DNA from: JADLHS01 sp044225555
GTDB lineage: Bacteria; Verrucomicrobiota; Verrucomicrobiia; Limisphaerales; JADLHS01
Length of the DNA stretch: 64,000 nt
NCBI GenBank assembly: GCA_044225555.1
Contig: JBGAIM010000019.1
Location: forward strand, 1 to 64,000
Direction: 5' to 3'
The translations under genes were made by a program, and so were the position numbers. A model generated the notes under the pieces. That model was given only the letters and a program-made list of their open reading frames with translations. It was not told the DNA's origin and did not search any database. How positions within the stretch are numbered: the stretch's first letter is position 1; every line of letters starts with the position of its first letter. Below, one piece after another: positions 43,526 through 52,923 of the stretch.

Positions 43526-43742
43526 GACACTGATTTACAACTTTTGCGGATGCCACCCGGTGATTCCTTGGCGCAACCGCTTTTTCGCGGTCCGGAAGGA
43601 CTTCGCGCAAGCCGCAAAGGTGGGCGTTCTTGTGCGTTCGGTTCATTTCGGAGGGAGGTCGTTCGAGGTAACCATCCTTTTCCAAGCCATTAACTGCGAT
43701 TCTATCTGCGCCTGACAACTGGGGTGACGGCTCGCCAGCGGC

Positions 43743-43774
43743 AAAAACCAAACTGACCGGTTCCATGGTCAGCG
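43743..43774 (-). terminator. Candidate terminator of ldcA and the chemosensory operon
   Basis: Read on the minus strand, CTGACC (43772-43767) pairs with GGTCAG (43758-43753) across an 8-base loop, followed by TTTGGTTTTT. It begins about 28 bases after the ldcA stop codon. Confidence 0.5.
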
Positions 43775-43799
43775 TGATGGCCATTAACCGCAAGGTCCC

Positions 43800-44633
43800 T
43801 CAACAGACCGGCGGTTCAACGATCACGAGATCGCCGCGATTGGCATCGAGCGTTACGCGGGTGCCGACGGGCAATGTTGCGTTGTGGGGCACATGGCCAA
43901 ACGGGAATCCCTGTTGGAGCAATCCGCAATTCAAGAGGTGGGTGAGCATCCGGTCAAAACGAAATGGGGGTTCGCCCACATCCTCGAAGAACAGGATGCG
44001 CCCCTTGAACACGGGCTCCCACGGGGTGCCGATCGTGGTGCAGAGCAGGGCGAGATTGCCCCCGATGAGCTGTCCGCTCGCGCTTCCGCCGCGAAGGACC
44101 TTCACGGTTTGCCGCCGATAACCTGCCAGGATGCTGCCGGTCCCCTTCGCATCGGGCGCCGAACAACCCAGTGTCTGCAGAAATCGTTGCCAAGTGAACT
44201 TCGGCATCTCCTCGTGGACAAAGTCGGAGTTCAACATCGGGCCATGGAACGAAATCAAGCTGGCTCTGGTCAGAAAGGCGCAGTGCAGCGAGGTGAGGTC
44301 GCTGTAACCGACGAAGATTTTGGCGTTGGCATGGATTAACCGGTAGTCGAGTAATGGCAACAGTCGGGCCGTCCCGTAACCACCGCGCACGCAGAGGATC
44401 GCCTGCACTTTGCGGTCGGTGAACATGCGCATCAAATCGGCCGCGCGTTCGCGGTCGCTGCCGGCCAGGTAACCGTGACGGCGGCGCACGTTCGGGGCGA
44501 GTTTGACTTTGAAGCCCAGTTTTTCCAAGACGGCGACGGCGCGGTCAATGGCTTGGGGATCAGGCGGCGCGCTGGCGGGAGCGATGATGCCAAGCGTGTC
44601 ACCGGGCGACAGCCGTCGTGGGCGGATCAACAT
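43800..44633 (-). CDS. ldcA: LD-carboxypeptidase (muramoyltetrapeptide carboxypeptidase, S66)
   Basis: 277 residues from the ATG at 44633; the frame runs on upstream to 44984, but only as the shadow of the kinase gene. LSPGDTLGIIAPAS is the family N-terminus and VRGGYGTARLLPLLDY contains the substrate-binding loop. GYSDLT follows the nucleophile region, and the late FEDVGEPPFRFDR and GHVPHNATLPVGT supply the Glu and His of the Ser-Glu-His triad; the nucleophilic Ser is likely in the FVGYSDLT block. It cleaves the L,D-bond of murein tetrapeptides during cell-wall recycling in the cytosol. It lies 61 bases after the hybrid kinase gene. Confidence 0.9.
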   Translation of the reverse strand: MLIRPRRLSPGDTLGIIAPASAPPDPQAIDRAVAVLEKLGFKVKLAPNVRRRHGYLAGSDRERAADLMRMFTDRKVQAILCVRGGYGTARLLPLLDYRLIHANAKIFVGYSDLTSLHCAFLTRASLISFHGPMLNSDFVHEEMPKFTWQRFLQTLGCSAPDAKGTGSILAGYRRQTVKVLRGGSASGQLIGGNLALLCTTIGTPWEPVFKGRILFFEDVGEPPFRFDRMLTHLLNCGLLQQGFPFGHVPHNATLPVGTRVTLDANRGDLVIVEPPVC

Positions 44634-44694
44634 GCAGGCAGGGTAAACACCGCTTCGGGAACATCCAACCCGGAACTTGAAACTTGGAACTCCC

Positions 44695-47262
44695 CTAAAT
44701 CTGCGGTCCGGTGGGCTGCGGCTCCTTGTCGCGGAGCACCAGCAACTGAACCTTGGTCTGCGTGAAGACGGTTTCGAGTTCCTGGATGATGGGCATCGCG
44801 CCGGTGACATTGCCGGAACCGCCAAGGGTCTCAAGTTCCTGGGCCAGTTCGACGAGCCGCTTGCAGCCGAGATTGAGCGACATGCTTTTGAGGGCGTGAG
44901 CGTGGAACGCCAGTTTTTTCGCATCCTCGGCGGACTGCACAATCTGCGTGACGCGCATCGGCGCGCTTTCGAGGAACAGGTCAATCAGCTCGCGCAACAT
45001 GCTCAGTCCGTTGGTGGGCGGCATTTCACGCAACTCACCGATGGTGGCTTCATCGAGCAGGCCCGGCGACAGGGATTGGGGATGTCGCAGGAAGTAGGAC
45101 GTGTCGTGCTTGAGCATCTTGGTCGGTCCCCACCGTTCCAAAGTGGTTTGCAGATCGGCAATGCGCACGGGCTTGGAAATGTAATCGTCCATGCCGGCCG
45201 CCAGGCACTTCTCGCGGTCCCCCATGAGGGCGTTGCCGGTCATGGCGATGATCACGGGGCGCTTGTCCCGGGTCCAGCGATGGCAGATCTGCCGGGCGCA
45301 TTCGAGCCCGTCCATCTCCGGCATCTGCACGTCGAGGAACAACACGTCGTAAGTTTTGCCCTCCAACGCCTTGATGACCTCAAGCCCGTTGCTGGCGACA
45401 TCGGAACGATAACCCAGCTTGTGCAGCACACTGACCCCGACCTTTTGGTTGATCGGGTTGTCATCCGCGAGCAACACCCGAAGCGGCAAGCGGCGGGCAA
45501 AATCCGAATCGAGTCCCGGGGTGAACGGTGATTTCTTGTCGCGCTGGACCTGCACGTTGAAAGCCCGGCAAAGGGCGTCGAGCAATTGGGCTGGGCGGAT
45601 GGGCTTGTGGATGAAAACGGAAACCTCGAGATCGGCGGCGTGGAAATCATCGGAGCGCAGCCGGGCCGAGGAAAGAAAGAGCAGGGGCAGAAATCGGCCG
45701 TAAGTTTGTTTGCGGATTTCACGGGCGAGTGTGAAACCATCCGGCTCGGCCAGTTGCAGGTCGAGCACGGCGGCGTCAAAGGGATCACTCTTCTCCAGCA
45801 TGGCCAGCGCCTCGCGACCACTGGTGGCGGTTTCGACTTTCAAGCCCCATTGTTCAAGACGGTGTTGCAGGATGCGGAGATTGCTCGCGCCGTCCTCGAC
45901 AATGAGCACGCGTTTACTGGTCAACTGTGCTTGCGGTGACTGCCACGCGGGCGGAGAGGTGGCGGCGGCCCCGCGAACGAGAATGGTGAAATGAAACGTT
46001 GCGCCCTTGCCGGCGTCGCTGTCCACCCAGATGCGACCGCCCATCAACTCCACGAGCCGCTTGCTGATGGCGAGGCCGAGGCCGGTGCCGCCGAAGTGCC
46101 GTGTGGTCGAGGCGTCCACCTGCTGGAACGACTTGAACAGCCGGTGTTGTTTGTCCAACGGAATACCGATCCCAGTGTCGCGGACGCTGAAGTGCAACAA
46201 CCATTGCTCGGGGTGGCCGTGGTAATCCGTGCCCTGTTCGTGGCCGGGCTCCATCATGCGATGACCATGCGCCGCGGGCGTGACCTCGACGACGACCTCG
46301 CCCGTCGGCGTAAATTTCACCGCATTGCCAACCAGATTCACCAACACCTGGCGCAATCGGATCACGTCACTGACCAGAATCTTGGGTATCGAATCTTCCA
46401 CGCTGTAGGCCAGATCGAGTTTCTTCTCGGCGGCCTTGGTGGAAAGCAGGTCCAACGCTTCCTCGATGCAGGTGTGCAACTCGAAGGGATGATGCTCCAG
46501 TTCGAGCTTGCCTGCCTCGATCTTCGAGAAGTCGAGGATGTCATTGATGATCGTGAGGAGCGCATCAGCGCTGCTGCGCACGCCTTCGACGTATTCGCGC
46601 TGTTCGTCCGTGAGTTCCGTGTCGAACAGCAGCGCGATCATGCCGATGACTCCGTTCATCGGCGTGCGAATCTCATGGCTCATGTTCGCGAGGAAGGCGG
46701 ACTTCGCGATGGTGGCCTCTTCAAGTTTCTGGTTGAGCGCGATCAATTGCGCGTTGCCGTTGATGAGTTGCTGCTGACTCTCACGCAGCGCCCGGTAGGC
46801 GGCGTCGCGTTGCAACTGGTTCAAGTAAGCGCGCGAGTGATAACGGATGCGGGCAATCAACTCGATGCGGTCGGGCAGTTTGACGAGATAATCATTCGCG
46901 CCGAGGGCAAACGCCTGACCCTTGACCTGCGGATTCTCGTTGGTCGAGAGGACAATGATCGGAATTTCGCGCGTGGCCGGGTTGGCGCGGAATTGATTCA
47001 CGAGCGTCAGACCGTCAATGCCCGGCATCACGAGGTCCTGCAAGATCACCGTTGGCCGGATTTGCGTGGCCACCGCCATGGCTTCCCGCGCATCGGCGCA
47101 ATAGTGGAAGTCAATGTCCGGCTCGCTGGCCAGCGCGCGGCGGACGGCTTCGCAGACCATGGCCTGGTCGTCCACCAGCAGCACCATGACATGGTACTCC
47201 GGCGACTGCGGCGGTGGCGGGTCGTCGGCGGGCACGTTCAAGTTGGGGCGTTCGTCGGCCAT
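44695..47262 (-). CDS. Hybrid histidine kinase REC-HisKA-HATPase-REC-REC-HPt with WspR-like N-terminus
   Basis: 855 residues from the ATG at 47262, which overlaps the cheB end by 25 bases. REC1 (about 25-143) has the phospho-acceptor D76 (LQDLVMPG) and K128. REC1 and the following stalk (about 145-185, QRDAAYRALRESQQQLINGN) closely match what I recall of P. aeruginosa WspR. In WspR a GGDEF domain follows; here the chain enters HisKA (H196 in SHEIRTPMNG) and a HATPase with N, G1 (DTGIGIP) and G2 (GGTGLGLAIS) boxes. REC2 (about 475-590), REC3 (about 620-740, LDVQMPEMDG) and a C-terminal HPt with HALKSMSLNLG follow. No membrane segment. It appears to convert CheA-type signalling into a phosphorelay. 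Confidence 0.88.
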   Translation of the reverse strand: MADERPNLNVPADDPPPPQSPEYHVMVLLVDDQAMVCEAVRRALASEPDIDFHYCADAREAMAVATQIRPTVILQDLVMPGIDGLTLVNQFRANPATREIPIIVLSTNENPQVKGQAFALGANDYLVKLPDRIELIARIRYHSRAYLNQLQRDAAYRALRESQQQLINGNAQLIALNQKLEEATIAKSAFLANMSHEIRTPMNGVIGMIALLFDTELTDEQREYVEGVRSSADALLTIINDILDFSKIEAGKLELEHHPFELHTCIEEALDLLSTKAAEKKLDLAYSVEDSIPKILVSDVIRLRQVLVNLVGNAVKFTPTGEVVVEVTPAAHGHRMMEPGHEQGTDYHGHPEQWLLHFSVRDTGIGIPLDKQHRLFKSFQQVDASTTRHFGGTGLGLAISKRLVELMGGRIWVDSDAGKGATFHFTILVRGAAATSPPAWQSPQAQLTSKRVLIVEDGASNLRILQHRLEQWGLKVETATSGREALAMLEKSDPFDAAVLDLQLAEPDGFTLAREIRKQTYGRFLPLLFLSSARLRSDDFHAADLEVSVFIHKPIRPAQLLDALCRAFNVQVQRDKKSPFTPGLDSDFARRLPLRVLLADDNPINQKVGVSVLHKLGYRSDVASNGLEVIKALEGKTYDVLFLDVQMPEMDGLECARQICHRWTRDKRPVIIAMTGNALMGDREKCLAAGMDDYISKPVRIADLQTTLERWGPTKMLKHDTSYFLRHPQSLSPGLLDEATIGELREMPPTNGLSMLRELIDLFLESAPMRVTQIVQSAEDAKKLAFHAHALKSMSLNLGCKRLVELAQELETLGGSGNVTGAMPIIQELETVFTQTKVQLLVLRDKEPQPTGPQI

Positions 47263-48284
47263 GGTTGCTTTACCAGTATATTCGTGAGCCGCGGAGCGAT
47301 TTTGTCCAGTGCTAAAATTTCCTTGGCAGCATCCAACTCCACCGCCGCCTTGGGCATTCCATAGACCGCGCTGGTGCGTTTGTCCTGGGCAATGGTGTAA
47401 TGCCCCGCGTCCCGCAACGCCTTCAAACCTTCCGCCCCGTCGCGCCCCATGCCGGTCAACAGCACGCCGACGGCCTTTCCGCGCCAGTTCTTCGCCAGAC
47501 TTTTGAAGAAGACATCCACCGACGGGCAATACGAGGTGTCGGCAGGTTGGGTCACGTAACCGAGTTGGGTTGGTTTGGCTAGAACCAGATGCCGGTCGCG
47601 TCCGGCGAGGTAAACCACTCCCGGTTGAAGTTGGTCCCCCTCCTGGGCCACGCGCACCTGGAGTTTGGTGTGCGTGGCGAACCACGCGGTCAGCCCTTCC
47701 GTGAACTGTTTGTCCACGTGCTGAATGATGACGATGGCCGCGGGAAAATCCACGGGTAATCCCGCCAGCAAAGTCGTGAGGGCCGTGGGGCCGCCAGCGG
47801 AGGAGCCGATGGCGACCAAATTATCCTGGCGCGGTGGAGGCTGGCGGGGCGCGGGGGTTGAACCTGTAGTCCCATTCAGTTTCTTCGGCGGGCCAACCAG
47901 CCGGTTGATCGTTTCGATTTTTGCCAGTAATTCCTTCGCGCCGTCGAGTGTTTCTGAATCCGTGAAGACCGGAATGCTGACGGCGTCCAGGGCGCCCGCC
48001 CCCATGGCCTCAAAAACTTTGCCGGTGTGATCTTCCACTTTGGCCGTCGCCACGATGATGGCGCACGGCTTGGTGGCCATGATCTGCCGCGTGGCTTCAA
48101 TGCCGTCCATGCGCGGCATGAACAGGTCCATGAGGATCAAATCGGGCCGATCGCGTTGGCAGCGGGCCACAGCATCCTCGCCGTCCGAGGCAATCCAGGC
48201 CACGTCGTGTTTGCCGGCGCGGACGATCACCCGGCGCAGGGCTTCCGCCGCGAGCAGTACGTCATTGACGATGGCGATTCTCAT
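47238..48284 (-). CDS. cheB: CheB-type methylesterase response regulator (WspF-like)
   Basis: 348 residues: a receiver (1-120) with LMDLFMPRMDG and a C-terminal methylesterase domain with the nucleophile in IGSSAGGP, a histidine in IIQHVD and an aspartate in TGMGRDGAEG. The N-terminus MRIAIVNDVLLAAEALRR is much closer to WspF than to chemotaxis CheB. It would remove methyl groups from the MCP receptor, and in Wsp pathways its loss locks signalling on. The ATG overlaps the cheA stop by 4 bases. Confidence 0.9.
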   Translation of the reverse strand: MRIAIVNDVLLAAEALRRVIVRAGKHDVAWIASDGEDAVARCQRDRPDLILMDLFMPRMDGIEATRQIMATKPCAIIVATAKVEDHTGKVFEAMGAGALDAVSIPVFTDSETLDGAKELLAKIETINRLVGPPKKLNGTTGSTPAPRQPPPRQDNLVAIGSSAGGPTALTTLLAGLPVDFPAAIVIIQHVDKQFTEGLTAWFATHTKLQVRVAQEGDQLQPGVVYLAGRDRHLVLAKPTQLGYVTQPADTSYCPSVDVFFKSLAKNWRGKAVGVLLTGMGRDGAEGLKALRDAGHYTIAQDKRTSAVYGMPKAAVELDAAKEILALDKIAPRLTNILVKQPWPTNAPT

Positions 48285-50396
48285 GCGTCCGGCTCTCCAA
48301 TCAAATCCACCACGGCTTGCAACAAGGTCTCATCGTGAAAACTGCCTTTTGTCAGATAATAATCTGCTCCCGCTTCCAAGCCGCGCAAACGGTCGGTTTC
48401 GCGATCCTTGTAAGAAACGATCATCACCGGCAACGATTTGAGCTGCGCATCCTTCTTGATGAGCGTGGCAAGTTCGATGCCGTCCATGCGCGGCATGTCC
48501 ACGTCGGTGATGACCAGGTCGTAATGGCCGGTGCGCACGGCGTTCCAGCCGTCCATGCCATCCACTGCCACGTCCGCCACATACCCGGCACCTTCGAGCA
48601 ACTTGCGCTCCAGTTCGCGCACGGTCAGTGAATCATCCACCGCCAATACGCGCTTGCGCTTGCGGGCCGGAGCGTCGAGGGCGCTGTGGCCGACATTTGC
48701 CAGCTCGCCGGTGGTGATCAATTTCTCAATCGAGCGGATCATGTCGTCCACGTCCACGATGAGCACGGGCGCGCCATCTTCCATCAACGCTGCGGCACTG
48801 ATGTCTTTCACCTTGCCGAGCCGAGGATCGAGCGGTTGCACGACGAGTTCCCGTTCACCGAGAAAACGGTCCACCAACAGGCCGTAGCGCTGATTGCGTT
48901 CGCCCAATACCACGATGGGCAGGTCAGCTTCAGGTGGTTTGACGTCGGAACATTCAAAGACCTGGTGCGCGGCGAGCAAGCCGACGTGCTGATCACCGCT
49001 GCGGAAATGATGGCGACCCTCAAGGGTTTCGATGTGATCGCGGGAGAGTTTGAGCGTGCTGGCGATTTGCGCGAGCGGAAAGGCGTACGGTTCGCCGCCG
49101 ATCTCCACGAGCAACGTGCGCAAAACGGACAACGTCAGCGGCAGTTGCATCTGGAATCGCATGCCGCGTCCGGGCTGGGTGCTGACCCGCACACTGCCCC
49201 GGACGCTCTTGGCCATGTTCTGCACCACATCCAGGCCCACGCCGCGTCCGGAAATTTCGGTGACGGTATCTTTCAGCGAGAATCCCGGCAGAAACAAAAA
49301 TTGCAGCAACTCGCCGTCGTTCATCTTGTCGGCGATGGCGGGGGTGGTGAGCTTGCGGTCGGCAATAACATTTCGGACGCGGTTGGTGTCGAGGCCCGTG
49401 CCATCATCGGAAACAATCACCTGCAACATGCCGGCACTGTGTCTGGCTTCGAGGCGGATGACCGCTTCGGGCTGAGCGGGCGAGGTCGCGCACCATGCGC
49501 GGGAAACGGTGCACGCCGTCGCCGAAGGGGCGCATGCGCGTGCGGAGGACTTCGAGGTAAAGCCGGTTCGACAAATTGGCCGAACGCCGGTCGTACAAGT
49601 CCAACTCTTGCAAACGGTCGCCGAGAAAATTCCGCGCCTCGCCGGTTTGCCGGAAAAGTTCGGAGAGTTTGGCGCGGGCGGATTCGGGCAGGGCTTCCAT
49701 GTCGGACGACTGGCGCAAATTGTCGAGCGTGCGCTCCATTTCCGATTGCATGCGCTTAAGCCGCTGCATGGATTCGGAGAAAGGCCGCAGCCAGCGGGAT
49801 TCGACGAGCGACTCGCCGGCGAGAGCGAGCAGCCGGTTGAGATTCTCCGCGGTGAGCCGGAGGAAGCGGTCCTCCTCGGATTTGGCCGCGGTTGCGGGTG
49901 TGATATCGGCCGTCTTGGCGAGGGCGGTGTCGGTGGGGGCAAGGGCTGATTCCGGACGGACTGGCGGTAGCGCATCTCGCGGGGGCGTGAACTCGCGGAT
50001 GAGTTGCAGCCACGCCTGCATTTCCAGTTCGCGATCCTTCAACCAGGCAGCGACGGAAGTTTCGTTTTGTTTGGCGATTTCAACCAACCAGTCCACGCCG
50101 CGCAGCAGGGCATCAATGTGCTGTCGGCTCAATTCCAGCGCGCCGTGCTGGGCGGCAACGAAGCAATCCTCCATGGCATGAGCCACCTTTACGGCCGGCG
50201 ACAAGTCAACAATGCGGGCGGCGCCCTTGATGGAATGGGCGGCGCGCATGAGTTGTTCAAGCTGTTCCGCCGAAGCGGGTGCCCGTTCCAGTTCCAGCAA
50301 TCCGCTCGTGAGCAGCGCGGTCTGGTTCTCGGCCTCCACGCGGAAGAGCTCCTGCATGGACAGGTTGCGGGGGCTTTCGGTGACGCGTCGTTTCAC
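48281..50396 (-). pseudogene. cheA: CheA-REC hybrid kinase (WspE-like), broken by an internal deletion and frameshift
   Basis: The first part (50396 to about 49475) encodes an HPt domain with HSIKGAARI, a linker, and the dimerisation/P4 start up to RPFGDGVHRFPRMVRDLAR. The second part (about 49478 to 48281), in another frame, resumes at PEAVIRLEARHSAGML. It continues with the G1 (SDDGTGLD) and G2 (GRGVGLDVV) boxes, the CheW-like domain and a receiver with VITDVDMPRMDG. Relative to WspE about 52 residues are missing at the join, including the N box (the HLLRNAVDHG type) essential for ATP binding. Either the gene is dead or the assembly lost about 155 bases. The ATG overlaps the preceding CheW gene by 4 bases. 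Confidence 0.8.
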
Positions 50397-51121
50397 GTGA
50401 GCTTGCGGTTGAGGGACGCGAACAACGTTTCCGGGTCCAGGAAACCAACGGTAAATTTGCGCCAGGGGAAAACGCCGATGGCGCAGTTGAGGCCGGAGCG
50501 GGCCACCGTGGCGGGCGGCTCGCGCAAATCCTGCTGGTGAAAGCGATGCACCCCGTGAACTTCATCCACGGGAAAGGCAAAGCGCTGGCCGGCCCAGTCG
50601 GCGACGAGCAATCGGTCGAACACCGCGCGCAGGCGTTTGGGGCGCGCTCCTGATTCAAGCCCGAGCAGGCGGTCTAGCGCGGCACAGATGAGCAATTCAC
50701 CGCGCACATTGACAATGCCAATGACCACGCCGCTCCGTCGGTGCGGCAGACTGTGCAGGGCGCGACGTTCCGCAATTTCCTGAAAGGCCTGCGTCGGCAT
50801 GGACAGCCATTCCGAGTTGATGCGAAAGATGACGGCGGAGGTCTTGGCGGGAGTGGCGATTCGCTTTTCGCGGGCAAAATGTTCCGTCCACTCGCGGCGA
50901 TATTCGGGTGTGATGGGCCGGTCAAGGAACTGGACGGCGGCGGCGGAATACACCGGGCAATTGTGGCAATGCTGGTAGCGCGGCAACTCCCGGCACGTTT
51001 GATTGCCCGCCACCCCGATCTGATTCCAGCAATCGTAAATCGCCACGTCCGAACCCGGGCGGGAAGCCACCGGGAGGTCCACCACCGTTGGCGGTTTGGG
51101 GAGAGGCGGGGAGTCGCTCAC
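50393..51121 (-). CDS. CheW-like coupling protein with N-terminal cysteine region (WspD-like)
   Basis: 242 residues. The N-terminal part has DCWNQIGVAGNQTC and HCHNCPVYS, a cysteine pattern characteristic of WspD and not of ordinary CheW; it may bind a metal. A CheW SH3-like domain follows (about 95-235) with RRSGVVIGIVNVRGELL. It would couple the MCP to CheA. The start lies 7 bases after the cheR stop and the end overlaps cheA by 4 bases. Confidence 0.88.
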   Translation of the reverse strand: MSDSPPLPKPPTVVDLPVASRPGSDVAIYDCWNQIGVAGNQTCRELPRYQHCHNCPVYSAAAVQFLDRPITPEYRREWTEHFAREKRIATPAKTSAVIFRINSEWLSMPTQAFQEIAERRALHSLPHRRSGVVIGIVNVRGELLICAALDRLLGLESGARPKRLRAVFDRLLVADWAGQRFAFPVDEVHGVHRFHQQDLREPPATVARSGLNCAIGVFPWRKFTVGFLDPETLFASLNRKLT

Positions 51122-51128
51122 GATTCAA

Positions 51129-52373
51129 TCATCTCCCGGGTTGGGCGCGCTCGGCGCGCCGCTTGAAGGGGCGTGCGCCGTTGACGTCGCCATTTTTTTC
51201 GAGCCAGAGAGCAATGTGCACCAGCGCTTCGTAGTGGTCCGGCTCGAGATACAGCGCTTTGCGATAAAACGTAATTGCCTCGGGATCATCACTCGCATCC
51301 TTCATCAACCCGAGCAGATAATACGCGCTGGCGGACGGACCATTTCGCGTCAGGTGCGCCTCGCAAATCGCCCCTGCTTCCGCGAGTTGCCCCGAGTCGG
51401 CAAGCTGACGCGCTGCTTCCAGCGAGTCCGGCGCAATGCCGCTGACGTGGGCCGCTGCCGGTTGGTGCATTGCCAGTCCCGAGCGCAGCGGTGCGCCGTT
51501 CGCTTTCGCCGCCGGAATCGCGGTTTCGGGAATTCGTGACGGCGCAGGCTTCCGGCGGCGGGGTTTGGTTGCCGGCACGGTATCGCTGTTGAATTTCCGG
51601 CAGGCGAAGGCGAGCGGCAGATTGGCACTCACGAAACCGCCCTCGCTCACCAGCGGCATTTCCGCGGGGCCGACGAATAACACACCATCCGCAGCCAGCA
51701 GGCGGTGCAATTTTTCCAAAGTGAGCACCTGCGTCGCGCGATCGAAGTAGATCAGCAAGTTGCGGCAGAGAATGAAATCGTAGGGCGCGCCGCCGGTGAG
51801 AAACTCGTCCTCCAGAATGTTGTCGCGGCGAAACTTGACGGTGGCGCGGACGGATGGGTTCAGGACATAGCCCTCTTTGGTGTGATGAAAGTGGCGGTCA
51901 CGAAAAGCAAGCTCCCGACCGCGGAACGAGTTTTTCCCATAGACCGCGCGTTGCGCCCGCGCCAGGGCATTGATCGAGATGTCCACGGCGTCAATCGTGA
52001 AGCGGGTGTCCGGCACGCCCGCGTCGAGCAGTGCCATGGCCAGGGAGTACGGTTCTTCGCCGGAAGAGCAGGGGACGCTCAACACCCGGAACGACCCGGC
52101 GGAATGGCGCGGCAACCATTCGGTCCGAACGAGCTGAACGAAGGCGTTGAACGGTTCGCGGTCGCGAAAGAACCAGGTCTCGGTGACGACGACGGCTTCG
52201 ATCAATTCGCGCAGTTCATCCGGGGAAGAATCCAGCAGCTCGCGATAGGCCTCGATCTGTTTCAGCCCATGCTGCTTCATGCGCAGCCGAATGGTCCGTT
52301 CGATCAACGACGAGCCAATGGACGCAGCGTCGAGGCCGATCTCTTTTCGCAACAGGGCTTCAATGCGTTGCAT
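51129..52373 (-). CDS. cheR: CheR methyltransferase with C-terminal TPR (WspC-like)
   Basis: 414 residues. An N-terminal helical domain is followed by a SAM-dependent methyltransferase with TETWFFRD, SVPCSSGEEPYSLAM (SAM binding) and ILCRNLLIYFD. A proline/alanine-rich linker leads to TPR helices (about 320-405, TFYRKALYLEPDHYEALVHI-type). The CheR-TPR fusion is typical of WspC. It methylates glutamates of the MCP. The ATG overlaps the upstream CheW gene by 14 bases. Confidence 0.92.
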   Translation of the reverse strand: MQRIEALLRKEIGLDAASIGSSLIERTIRLRMKQHGLKQIEAYRELLDSSPDELRELIEAVVVTETWFFRDREPFNAFVQLVRTEWLPRHSAGSFRVLSVPCSSGEEPYSLAMALLDAGVPDTRFTIDAVDISINALARAQRAVYGKNSFRGRELAFRDRHFHHTKEGYVLNPSVRATVKFRRDNILEDEFLTGGAPYDFILCRNLLIYFDRATQVLTLEKLHRLLAADGVLFVGPAEMPLVSEGGFVSANLPLAFACRKFNSDTVPATKPRRRKPAPSRIPETAIPAAKANGAPLRSGLAMHQPAAAHVSGIAPDSLEAARQLADSGQLAEAGAICEAHLTRNGPSASAYYLLGLMKDASDDPEAITFYRKALYLEPDHYEALVHIALWLEKNGDVNGARPFKRRAERAQPGR

Positions 52374-52836
52374 GGTCCGCCTCCTTTGACGTCTGCGGCA
52401 ACAGTCCGCGCAGGCTTTCCGGTAACAACTTCTGGGTGGAGATGAGTTGAATCACCCCTTGCTCGTCGTTCAAAACCGCGCCCAGAAACGGCGCCGCGGA
52501 AAGCTGCAGGCCGGAGTCCACAAAGTCCTTCCGCTCGCGGCGGAGAATTTCGGTGGCCCGCTCGGCAATGAGCCCGACCAGTTGCTCCTGGCCCGGCGTG
52601 TCACTCTGATTGACGATGATGATGCGCGTGCTGAGATGTTCGTTGGCGGGCCGGCCCAGGGTGAGTTCGCAGAGATCCAGCGCGGGCACTGGTCGCCCCC
52701 GATAAATGAACATGCCGGCCATGCCCGGTGGCGATTGGGGGAAACGTTTTAGCGCGAGCAGCGGCACGACCTCGACCACGCGACCGGCCTCCAGCGCGTA
52801 ACGTTCCTTGCCGAGATGGAAGAGCACGAACAGCAT
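52360..52836 (-). CDS. cheW: CheW coupling protein (WspB-like)
   Basis: 158 residues, essentially one CheW domain. The N-terminal FHLGKERYALEAGRVVEVVP and the central GMFIYRGRPVPALDLCEL are the classic CheW strands. It bridges the receptor and the CheA kinase in the cytosolic array. An 87-base gap with a strong palindrome separates it from the MCP gene upstream, while downstream it overlaps cheR by 14 bases. Confidence 0.92.
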   Translation of the reverse strand: MLFVLFHLGKERYALEAGRVVEVVPLLALKRFPQSPPGMAGMFIYRGRPVPALDLCELTLGRPANEHLSTRIIIVNQSDTPGQEQLVGLIAERATEILRRERKDFVDSGLQLSAAPFLGAVLNDEQGVIQLISTQKLLPESLRGLLPQTSKEADHATH

Positions 52837-52850
52837 GATCTCATATTTGA

Positions 52851-52918
52851 CCCTCTCCCCCTCCAGACCTCCCCCTCACATTTGAACAGTCAGGTGAGGG
52901 GGTGGAGGGGGAGAGGGT
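52851..52918. repeat. Large REP-like hairpin between the MCP and CheW genes
   Basis: A pyrimidine arm starting CCCTCTCCCCCTCCA (52851) and the purine arm TGGAGGGGGAGAGGG ending at 52918 pair perfectly over at least 15 bases. After a small bulge they extend by a further CCCCCTCA/TGAGGGGG. In RNA this is a very stable stem inside the operon, which could protect the MCP part of the message or reduce read-through. Confidence 0.7.
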
Positions 52919-52923
52919 GATTC

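Larger units (their letters stand above)
43430..43799. other. Intergenic region between the VTC operon and ldcA
   Basis: No gene is evident in these 370 bases. The left part holds the candidate VTC promoter and palindrome (43485-43525), and the right end the candidate ldcA terminator (43743-43774). The middle part contains only short unsupported open frames. Confidence 0.5.

Noticed and set aside
44634..44984. Upstream extension of ldcA in the same frame
   Set aside because: It overlaps the C-terminal HPt coding part of the hybrid kinase in another frame and has no family similarity.
47263..47685. Upstream extension of the hybrid kinase
   Set aside because: It overlaps cheB, which is conserved in its own frame; the ATG at 47262 gives a WspR-like N-terminus.
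49404..49975. Two separate overlapping proteins in place of cheA
   Set aside because: Each part is an incomplete CheA half with a random-looking end in the overlap; one broken gene explains both.
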